Below are positions 47,007 through 56,771 of a DNA stretch of 64,000 nt, piece after piece. Origin of the DNA: Zizania palustris (Eukaryota; Streptophyta; Magnoliopsida; Poales; Poaceae); contig JAAALK010000082.1 of the NCBI GenBank assembly GCA_019279435.1, positions 13,036,594 through 13,100,593 on the forward strand, in the 5' to 3' direction. The notes beneath the pieces were generated by a model. That model was not told the DNA's origin, searched no databases, and saw only the letters and a list, made by a program, of their open reading frames with translations. Position numbers and translations under genes: made by a program. Numbering within the stretch: the stretch's first letter is position 1; each line of letters opens with the position of its first letter.

Positions 47007-48405
47007 TGACACAAAAACGTGCCTCCGTACTTGGGCCGGTTTGACGATCCAAAAACATGCGGATACTTAGGGATAAACCTAAGTGTAACACAGAGTTGAC
47101 GTCGCGTTCCGACTACACTTAATAGTGGTAAGGGGGTAGAGTCGCCAGGTAATCAGATTGCACAGAAATAATCCAATTAGCCGAAATATATAGATAAAAT
47201 AACCAAATCGGTCGAATGAAGCCTGATTCGTTCGAAGTGTATGGTGCGAAGGTTCAACGAAGGAGGGCCTTCGGCGTCTGATGCGAAGCATGCGCCGAAG
47301 GTAACCTTCGGCTTTCAGATCGATCTGGCCGAGGACAGGCTTCAGACAGATCGTGACGCGAGATCGCCTCCGAACAATAGGGTTCGGTGCGAAGCCTCTA
47401 GCGTAATGGGGTCCGATGCGGAGTATTCTGTCTTGACTCTGGCACGAAGTATCTCTAATGCAAAGTGGCTCCGGCACGTGGAAACTGACCAAACTGACAA
47501 CGGCGTGACAGACCCGGCACAGACGGACAGAGCGAAGACCCATTGAAGGGTGGTCCGGCAGCCTCTAAAACTAACTTCCTAGCTCCACAAACCACCTTCC
47601 CAAGATCAGATTGAAGAAAAAATCCCCAACGAAGGAGCTCTGAACGTAGATCCTGTAGAAACACAAAGATCAAGTGCCAATTCGGCATGGAGACCGAATT
47701 ACCAAGTGTAGCAGTAGGAAAACAGATAGAACGAAGGGTAGCAATCTGTTACGTAGATTAACGGATGGTTCACAAGCGAACAAACAAGGCGATAGCAATC
47801 TGTTACATTGATTAAGGGATGATTCACAAGCGAATCAACAAGGCTTACCACGGTTACGACGTGATGCATGGAGGGCTTTTAGCACAAACCCACGAATATG
47901 GGCTGAACTAATGCGGAAATTAGATGAAAAGTAGACGTACGATTCAAAACTAGGGTTTTGAAGTATTGATCTGTGTAGATTGATTTGAATCAGCCTCACC
48001 CCTATAATTATAGGGGCTAGTCTTGACACATCTGGCTACAACTGTACCTCTAACTTGATTAGGATTTGGCCTAAACAAGATAAGATTTTATTAGGGACCA
48101 AAACAGCCTAAATCCTTAACAGATTCACCCTCTAAGGCCTACCCGAGGTGGGCCTTCAGCAGGCCTGCTGATGTAGGCCCTTCAGACCAAAGCCTTTCGG
48201 CAAAGAAGGCTGCTGAAGGGGCCCTTTGGGCCGAAGCTAGCCTACGAAGTAGGCCGCTAAAGGGCAACTAAGGCCCCATGCGGATGGGCCTTTAGCATTT
48301 TAGGGCTTCGGCCTGTGCCATGAATTGCATGTTTTCGACCCAAATTACCAGAAATTGATATTTTGACAACTTCGACCATTAATGCCATTTTTTGCTATCA
48401 ACACA
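47007..48405 (-). repeat. 3' LTR of split gypsy element, 1399 bp
   Basis: Bounded by TGACACAAAAACG and GCTATCAACACA. The start of the polypurine-like run (minus strand AATGCAAGGGGCA) abuts it at 48406. It contains a palindrome CCCCTATAATTATAGGGG at 47999-48016, which includes a TATA-like core, and stretches rich in gaagg/ccttcg (47225-47310, 48160-48260). Short frames inside are not genes. Confidence 0.75.
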
Positions 48406-48424
48406 TGCCCCTTGCATTTTAGCA
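48406..48424 (-). other. Polypurine tract of split gypsy element
   Basis: On the minus strand, GCTAAAATGCAAGGGGCA ends immediately before the LTR start TGTGTTGATAGC. Confidence 0.55.
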
Positions 48425-48488
48425 AACTTAGTGTGCTAAAAGAACAACGGGCTAAGGAAAATATACCCCATATCGCCCTTTTGACACC

Positions 48489-49800
48489 TCAGGCACTTTG
48501 CCACACACTTGGGAAGTACTTTTTCAAATACCTGCCATTCAAAGCTCTTCGAAATCGCTCTTCTTGTAGAGAATCCAACAAGTATGCATTACCTGGAGCA
48601 ATTTCAGCCACCTTAATAGGACCTTCCCAGCTGGGCGACCATTTATTAAATTTGGGGCTTTTAGTGCCTAAGGGCAAAATCGTCTTCCAAACCAAGTCAC
48701 CAACTTGAAACGATTTTGCTTTGACTCTTTTGTTGTAGGACCTAGCTACTCTCATCTTATCTTTTTCTACATCCTCTAGAGCCCTTAACCCCTTATCGGT
48801 CACTTCTTCCAAATTATGCTTCAAAAGGGTTTTATATTCATCGACCGATAAACCATTTTTCTTTAGAAATCTCAATGAGTCAAGATCTACTTCTACTGGT
48901 AGAACGACTTCTTGTCCATATACAAACTCATATGGACTAACTTTGGTAGCACCATGCTTTGCAACTCTGCAAGCCCATAATGCCTCATAAAGAACTTCAT
49001 GCCACCTTTTAGGGAACTTTTCAATTTTCTTCTTAATGAGCTTAATTACAGTTTTATTACTAGACTCGGCCTTACCTTTGGCCTGAGCATAGTATGGTGA
49101 AGAGTTTATCAACTTAATACCATAAAATTCGGCAAAGTCTTTCACTTCTTTAGCAATAAATGAAGTACCTTGATCTGTAGTGAGAGTTTGGGGAATATGA
49201 ATCTATGTATAATGTGCTTCAAGATGAAATCAGTTACTTCGTTATGAGTCATGTTCTTGAGAGGCATGGCCTCGGCCCACTTTGTGAAATAATCCATTGC
49301 CATCAACACGAACCAAAGCTCTTTTGAAGAGGGAGGATGAATCTGGCTGATGAAGTCCAAGCCCCAACCTTGGAATGACCATGGTTTGATAATAGAGTTA
49401 AGTAGTGATGCGGGAGCCAACTAAATATTACCAAACTTTTGACATGCTTCACACCCTCTATAGTACTTAAAACAATCCTCAGTCATAGTCGGCCAATAAA
49501 AACCCGCTCTTTTGAGCATCCAACTCATTTTCTAGGCTGACTGACGAGTCCCACAAAGTCCTTCATGAACTTCTCCTGTAGAAACTCTAGATTGATTGGC
49601 ATCCAAGCATCTTATAAGTACTCCATCAATAGTTCAACGATACAACACATCGTCAAGCAACACAACTTTAAACGCCTATCGCCGAACTTTCCGATTAACC
49701 CTTTGACTGGGATCCTTCAAATATTAGATGATTGGGATTCTCCAATCATCCTTATGGATTCCCAGATAGTTCGCCAATTCTTCACCTGAAGTGGCGTCTA
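48489..49800 (-). pseudogene. Gypsy integrase, frame-broken
   Basis: The zinc region lies in 49421-49800 (GEVHEGLCGTR, then YYRGCEACQKFG) with stops. The core at 49142-49420 has the first Asp in WGLDFISQIHPP and breaks by frameshift near 49195 just before the second Asp. The C-terminal 218-aa stretch 48489-49145 is open and carries the catalytic Glu in KAESSNKTVIKL, then the domain ending NGRYLKKYFPSVW. Compared with the integrase at 12089-13477, the catalytic Glu is kept here. Confidence 0.82.
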
Positions 49801-49834
49801 ATTTGCAAATCTCAAAATGCCCCCCGAGCCCTTC

Positions 49835-50150
49835 CTATTTCTGCCGAGGGTCAGTCAGATTGGCTGTGCAGAGCCGATCAGACCAAAGCCCTACGTCGGA
49901 GGGGTCCGACGCGCGAAGGCCCCCTACGCTTGGAAGGCTTCGACGCGAGCAGCCCGGTGCGTAGAGTCCTTCGGCAGATGAAGGGCTTCGGCACAGGGGC
50001 TCCGACACGCAACATCCTCCGACGGGCGAAGGATCCCGACCCAGCGGATCTAGTGCGCACCACATCGGTTCGAAGCTCTTCGCTCCGACTGACGCAGAAA
50101 TTTCGAGCATTGGTCTCCCTTGTACAAAAAATCTGCCTTTTCTAGCTTGA
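49835..50150 (-). repeat. 48-bp tandem repeat between RNase H and integrase
   Basis: GC-rich insertion that is open on the minus strand with RNase H (49835-50206). Its translation shows about four units of 15-16 residues, e.g. CALDPLGRDPSPVGG, CCVSEPLCRSPSSAEG and LYAPGCSRRSLPSVGG. The corresponding linker at 13300-13400 in the related element lacks it. It is rich in cttcgg/cgaagg like the element's LTR. Function unknown. Confidence 0.65.
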
Positions 50151-50311
50151 TAGCTAGATGCTCGCTGAGCCAAATCATTTGCAATTGAATTGACTTCTCT
50201 AGACACGTGAGAAATTTAGAAGTCATCAAAATAGCAATTATGTCCAGACATTTATCCAAGTAGCTATTTAGCAAACCATTAAAGCATTGAGCAATTTTTG
50301 CCACTTGTTGC
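50151..50311 (-). pseudogene. Gypsy RNase H, downstream part
   Basis: Carries the C-terminal RNase H end with VNSIANDLAQRASSY. The reading frame of the upstream part (61483-61700) continues here once the nested element and one target-duplication copy are discounted. Confidence 0.75.
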
Positions 50312-52265
50312 TGTAGGACCGAAAGTAGCGACCAGAGGGGGGGGTGAATGGGCGCCTTAAAAATTCTTTCGAATCAATGGCCTGTTCCCAATACCCAAGG
50401 CACCTCAAAAGACTAAGCAGCAGAAAATAAACAGATAGCCTAAGTCTAAAGGTATCTAGCCTAGAAGCAACTGATGTCAAACAGAGAACTATCAAAGCAG
50501 TGCTAATAGACAGATAAACAAAGTATGTCAGGCCTAAACTTCCCAATGAAATGATCTAAGTATATGTTAAGTGAACTGAGAAGTTACTGTTTAGATTTGT
50601 CTCCTGTTCGGAACTCGGCGAAGCCTGCTTCGCCTGTCGAGGTCTGCTTCGGAGATGGTTGTCGAAGCCTGCTTCGGAGGTCGGTTGCGAGGCCTACCGA
50701 AGGCTGTTGAAAATGCCGAAGGTGTTTTGATCTAGCCTAGTTCGAAGTGACAGAAAGCGAAGGATGCTTCGAAGAGAAGTATGCCAAAGTCAGAGCCTGC
50801 TTCGAAGTATGTACTTCGAAGGCAAAGCTTCGAACACAGCTTCGAACCGAGGGCTTCGAAGCCAAACCTTTGAACAGAAAACTTCGAACACGACTGACGG
50901 ACAACCTTCGAACAAAGAAGCGAAGCCTGTCACACGACGGAGAGACCAAATTCGAAGCCTACACTCTACCTTCGAAAAGAGCAAGCTTCGAAAAGAGAAG
51001 CGAAGGCTGACACGCGACAAAGAAACCAAAACGAAGCCTAACAGAACGACAAGCTTCGAAACCTATCGAAGTTTGGACTTCGAAGAGCTCGAGGCGGAGT
51101 ACCTTCGCACCATCGTTAGAAGTATGCGACGCTGTCCGTAAAAATTACTTCGCAGCTAGCAACTCAGGACACAGAACGAAGTTCGAAGTTCCAACGAAGC
51201 CTTTGAGCAAATCAGGTCGAAGCCTGCCTCACGGAGCTGAGGGGCTTCGAACGAAGAGGATGGCTTCGCCAGAAAACAGACAGAAAAGTTGCTAGGTCCT
51301 GTCAACTTCGATCAAAAAGCTGCGCAGTAGAAAGCCAAAAGCTGGCACAGAGTACTGTAGCTACAATAGAGGAGTACTACTTGCAACCAGCAAGAACTAG
51401 TACTCTGTTCGTGAAGAACAGAAGCAAAAAGAGAAGCTTCTGCTCACGAAATAAATCCAGGCTGTGCCTGTAGCCGAAGCATTAACTCCTCAAAACAAAC
51501 AATGCACACCGAATGAAATCAACAGGGACCAAGGCTTTAATGCATCCAAAAGATTTGAACAAATGCAAGGCAAAATGGAATGAGCAAAAGCCTGGCGGCG
51601 CACACAGGAGAGAGAACGTGAGAGACAAAATGACCCAATAGATTAAAAAGTGAATTCTGGAAGGGGTAGTCCAAACCCTAGGGATTGGGGTCCTATTTAT
51701 AGGCTGCCCAACACTAGGAATATTCTACCAGCCCCTTAGGGTTTTTACAGACTCAAGAATACAGGAAAAGACTCTACTGCCCTTATGTATTTTTATAGAC
51801 ACGACTGACTGACTGTGGGCCTAGAGATACAAATGACTTATCCGGAAGCTAAGCTTTCGTAGCGACTACGGCTTCTCTTCTGGACAGTCGGATACAAGAT
51901 CGACGGTCGTCAGTTTTGCGCCGAAACTGACAAAGCCTCCACCAGCTTTGCACCAGGTACCCGGATTGGGCCGGCCTGATTCCGCAGCTCTCTCAGCCCG
52001 ACAATCACTCACCGCCCGTGTACTTGAGTCAACCCTGGTCAACAGCCCAGTGGGTCTTCTACTGCTTCTGGCCCATGCACCCGGATTGGGCCAGCCCGAC
52101 TTCGCAGCCTCCTCTGCCCGACAGTCGCTCGCTGCCCGTGTACATGAGTCACACGCGGCCCATAAAACAGCAGATCTCTTCTTCTTTTGTCCTCTTTGAC
52201 TATCGTTGACAATGACTTATCACTTCTGGAGCTATGAGGCCCACGCTATTCAGCATGGCTCCTCA
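50312..52265 (-). repeat. 3' LTR of full-length Sirevirus, 1954 bp
   Basis: Plus-strand boundaries TGTAGGACCG and GGCTCCTCA. TATA box on the minus strand at 51694-51701. A TTCGAA/CGAAG-rich region lies at 50600-51260, and a direct repeat (51957-52023 and 52078-52143) sits near the element-start end. Frames inside (50737-51141) come from the TTCGAA array and are not genes. Confidence 0.92.
50600..51260. promoter_or_regulatory. TTCGAA-rich array in Sirevirus LTR
   Basis: More than a dozen TTCGAA palindromes and many CGAAG/CTTCG units at short spacing, e.g. cttcgaagtatgtacttcga. It lies about 400-1100 bp downstream of the TATA box in element orientation, i.e. in the transcribed part of the LTR. 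The same array is at 59810-60480 and, weaker, 41200-41680. Tandem GAA/TTC units resemble heat-shock-element modules, but no function is shown. Confidence 0.5.
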
Positions 52266-53580
52266 GTCTCCCCCTTGATGAGTGCATTGTCAACACTCCT
52301 CTTCTTCAGCTCTTCAGCACCTGCGAACAAATGTGGAAACCCGAAAACAAAGCACAAGAAAACAAAGAAGAAGAAAAATAAGGTAAAAGTTTAACCCTAA
52401 TGACTAAAAGCCGAACAAAAGCAAGAAGTGGTCATTATGGTTAACCAAAATGTAAAAGCTCAAAATGAGTGCGATTTCAGAACAACAAGGATATCAACAG
52501 AGTAAGAACTCCCCCCTTAAACTCTGATCCCAAATTTTCTCCCCCTTGTTGACAAGTGAACTCATCAAGCACTCAATAGAGACACAGACTCCCCCTGAAA
52601 TGCAACTCCCCCTCAAAATATGCAGTGATTTCACCTGGAGTGCATAAGGAGTGTAGAAAGCATGCTTCTCAGATATGATTGACTGCAATTACAACATCTA
52701 ACAGATACAACAAAAGACATACTGTAACGATACATGGCATGATCAGTGCAACAGATGATATCTAAAGAAAGTCATTAGCACGCATTTTTCAGTTTTTGCA
52801 AACAAAAGCATCACCATATTTTTCCAGTAAACAAGCAAGGTAAAGCATTAGATGCAAAAGCTAACTGATATCTACCAAGATAAGCATTGTCCAAAAACAA
52901 AGTGCTTCAGCAAACTTGTTATCATTTCAATTTTCAAGCTTTTTCTTTTCCCTTTTTTATTTTTGCCAAGGGTTATTTGCATGTCAAACCTTATGCTGAC
53001 CGACCAAGTCAAGCCTAGGTCAGAACTAGACCATCAGAAGCTTAAGACATTGGTCTTGGCATACACTACAGTGTCATAGTTCATACCAAAGTGCTATGGT
53101 ACGCAGTCCAGAACAATGCAGTGCGGCAAGACAAACCCACCTGGATCTTTTCAATTTTAAGCATAAAAAGGCATGGAATTTTCATTTTTCTGGTTTATAG
53201 CATATTTCCATGATTAAAGCATACAAATGTCCAAGTTGCATATTTGCATCCAAGTGAGGAACTAGCTACAAGGCATGTACCAGATAACAAGAGCATTCAA
53301 CCTACGCATGCTAGTTACCAGAAGCAATGGTGATCATTTTTCAATTTTAAAGCATAAAAGCCATGCATATGACAGATATCAGACATATCAAGTGAACTGA
53401 AGCAAAGCATGATCATCGACAAGTAATCAAAAGCATGTACCAGCTAGAATGAGTAAAGCAGTTCAATCATATAACAGAAGCAAGCTCAAAAGTGTGATAT
53501 GTGAATATGCAAGATATGAACACACACAAAAAAAGACTCAAGAAACGAGTAAAGAAGAAATAAAACCGACGCAAAATATC
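52266..53580 (-). other. Sirevirus 3' non-coding region with polypurine tracts
   Basis: On the minus strand: ATCAAGGGGGAGAC abutting the LTR at 52266, further tracts around 52501-52560 (AACAAGGGGGAGAAAATTT) and 52590-52620 (TTGAGGGGGAGTTGC and CAGGGGGAGTC). The conserved block is at 52968-53130. No ORF supported. Confidence 0.82.
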
Positions 53581-56500
53581 CTAAAAAGGATACACAACAC
53601 CCAAATCCCCTCGTAAACGCTCAAATGTAGACTGATCTAGGGGTTTGGTGAAAATATCAGCCAACTGATGATGGGTATCAACATGAACAAGGTCAATGAC
53701 ACCTTTCTCATATTGATCCCGCAGAAAGTGAAAGCGCACATCAATGTGTTTGGTTTTTGAATGGAAACACGGGTTTTTCCCTACACTAATAGCACTGGTG
53801 CTGTCGCAAAACAATGGAACCCTGGTAGGAAAGAACAACCCAAAATCTCACAGAGTGGAAATCATCCAAACCAACTGTGAGCAGCAGCTAGCAACAGCTA
53901 CATACTCAGCCTCTGTGGTCGAAAGAGCAACTCCAGATTGCTTTCGAGAAGACCAAGAAACAAGAGAAGAACCAAGAAACAGGCAAGTACCGGAAGTCGA
54001 CTTGCGAACCAACCGGCACCCACCAAAGTCGGCATCCGAAAATCCAGATAAATCGAGAGAAGATGATGCTGAATAGAAAAGACCAAGATCAGGCGCATAA
54101 GTAAGATACCTGAAAATGCGCTTGACAGCCTGCCGATGAGACGCGCGTGGTGAAGACTGGAAACGCGCGCAAAGTCCCACGGCGAACTGTATGTCCGGTC
54201 TTGTTGCCGTCAAGTACAGCAGCGAACCGATCATCCCTCGAAACTCCCTTTCATTGGCCTTGACGCCGCTCTCGTCCTTGTCCAGACCCCCAGATGTGCC
54301 CATCGGGGTCATCTGCGGCTTCAACTCACCACCAAAGTCAAATTTCTTAAGCATGTCGTGAGTGTACTTACCTTGGTGGATGAAGGTGCCATCCTTGGTC
54401 TGCTTGATCTAGAGCCCTAAGAAGTACTTGAGCTCACCCATGAGGCTCATCTCAAACTCACTGTGCATCTGCTCAGAAAACTTGGACACAAGATCATTAG
54501 TAGTACCGCCAAAAATAATATCGTCCACGTAAATCTGAGCAACTAAAAAATCTGAAGCATCTCTGAGCAAGAAAAGAGTTTTGTCCACAGAACCCATCAC
54601 AAAGCCCTTCCCCAACAAAAACTGCTTCAACCGGTCATACCAAGCCCTGGGGGCTTGCTTTAACCCGTATAAAGCTTTTCGCAATTTAAAAACATGTCGA
54701 GGAAACTTAGGGTTCTCAAAACCGGGGGGTTGCCTAACATACACTTCCTCCTCTATGAACCCGTTCAGAAAAGCACTCTTGACATCCATTTGAAAAAGCT
54801 TAAAACCCTTCGAAGCGGCAAAAGCTAAAAGAATGCGAATGGAATCAAGACGGGCAACAGGGGTGAAAGTTTCTTCAAAATCAATACCCTCCTTCTGGCA
54901 ATAACCCTAGGCAACTAATCGAGCTTTGTTGCGCACCACAACCCCATCTTCACCTTGTTTGTTCTTGAATACCCACTTGGTGCCTATGGGGTTGCATCCT
55001 GGTGGCAGCTCTACTATTGTCCAAACCCGATTACGGACAAAATTCTCAAGCTCTTCTTGCATAGCATTAATCAAATTAGAATCAGAAAGAGCATGAGAAA
55101 CGTCTCTGGGCTCAAAAGATGCAACAAAAGCAGATTCAGCAAACACAGCAAGAGAGGTAGAAGAACGCAAAGTTCTCTCAGTCAAATCACCTTTGATGAG
55201 CTCTGAGGGATGGTCACGCTGAACTGCTCTGGTTCCCTGGTGATCTGAAGTCACCTCATCAAAGTCAGTAGCTGGCACCTCTGGACTCGACTGAGGGGGC
55301 TCGATCGTAGTGGAAGAAGTGATCAGAGGTCCGCCCTCATCCTCAGTCGAAGTCTCAGAAGGTGTGGGCTCTGCGGGGGATGCAGAAGGCCCACCCTCAT
55401 TAGCGGCTAGAGGGTCATCATCTTCCTCGAAGATGGACTCTCCGAGCTCACCATCAGAAGGCTCAAAAGAAGGAGTCAAAGAAGGCAAGGACTCATCAAA
55501 TGAAACCTCACAAGTCTCGACAAGCAGCTGGGATTCGAGGTTCTAAACACGAAAACCTCGAGAATGCAAAGCGTAGCCAAGAAAAACACCATCCCAGCAA
55601 CGAGACTCAAACTTGTCCAAATGCCCTCCCTTCTTGAGCACAAAGCACTTCCAGCCAAACGCTTTCAAGTGGCTCACCTTGGGCTATCTGCCAAACCGCA
55701 ATTCATATGATGTCTTACCAAGGTATGCTCTAAGAAAGATGCGGTTGGCCAGATAGCAAGCCGTGTTCATGGCTTCAGCCCAAAAACGCCTAGGAGTCCT
55801 GTGCTCATCGAGCATTGTCTTGGCCATCTCGACTAGCGTGCGGTTCTTTCGTTCCACAACGCCGTTCTGTGGGGGAGTGTAAGGAGAAGAAAACTGGTGG
55901 TCCAGACCCTGATCACTATAGAAGCTGACAAACTGAGAGTTCTTGAACTCAGAGCCGTTGTCGGAGCGAATTGCTCGCATCCGACCATTGTTCTCATTCT
56001 TCAGCTTCAAAATCAGGTCATGAACAAACTGAAATGTTTCATCCTTAGACTCCAAAAAGAAAACCCACGAGAATCGAGAAAAGTCGTCAACAACCACAAG
56101 TGCATATCACTTCCCACCGACTGAACGTACCCGAGCTGGACCTACAGTGTCCAAATGTAAAAGCTCGCCTGGATACGAAGTCATTACCTGAGTCACAGGT
56201 GAGTGAGAAGCGGCAACCATTTTCCCATGACGACAGGGATGACAAACTAGATCCTTCTCCATCTTAAGCTTGGGCAATCCTCGGATGAGGTCCATAGAGG
56301 TTAACCTGACTAGCAGATCAAAACTCAAGTGACCTAACCTCCTATGCCACTTCCAGAGCTCAGAAGAAGATCCAGCAATCAAACAGCGAGAAGGGCCAAA
56401 AGAACTAGAGAAGTCGATTCGAAAAACTTTACCGAAAGGTAAAATCTGACAAATCAAAGACCCTCTAGAATCAACCACAGAAGAGTTGCCCTTCTTAAAA

Positions 56501-56769
56501 CGCACTTCCAAACCATCCTCAAGAAGTTGCGAAACAGAAATCAAATTGAAGTTCAAATTCTTAACCAAAGCAACATTCTTCAAAGAGAAATGGTCTGAAA
56601 TGCGAATTGAGCCAATGCCACTCACTTTCCCTTGACCACTGTTCCCGAAGGTGATGTATTCTTTGGAGCTCGGGGGAGTGAGACTGGAGAACCATCTGCG
56701 ATGTCCCGTCATGTGGCGAGAGCATCCTGAGTCCATGATCCAAACATCCTCCAGTCCCCGGTCCTGCAC
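53581..56769 (-). pseudogene. Sirevirus pol (PR-IN-RT-RNase H), few stops
   Basis: Protease with DSG in IMDSGCSRHMTGH near 56730. Integrase zinc region (56235-56365), catalytic Asp in LDTVGPA, Asp in AIRSDNGSEF and Glu in GVVERKNRT: the triad is intact. [27 protein letters not shown], and the catalytic YVDD at 54520-54531. RNase H: 53581-54354 with CDSTSAISVGKNP, ending VVYPF. In-frame stops: TGA 56105-56107, TAG 55684-55686, TAG 55543-55545, TAG 54907-54909, TAG 54409-54411 and TGA 53848-53850. Most look like single C:G to T:A changes. The frame starts one base behind gag's frame, after gag's TGA. Confidence 0.88.
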
Positions 56770-56771
56770 AA

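Noticed and set aside
50737..51141. Overlapping frames in the Sirevirus LTR
   Set aside because: They are products of the TTCGAA-rich array (repeated SKL/RSF-type residues) and recur in the partner LTR as non-coding repeat.
50600..51260. CRISPR-like repeat array
   Set aside because: Repeats are short palindromes at irregular spacing inside an LTR of a plant retrotransposon; no spacers of constant length or cas genes.
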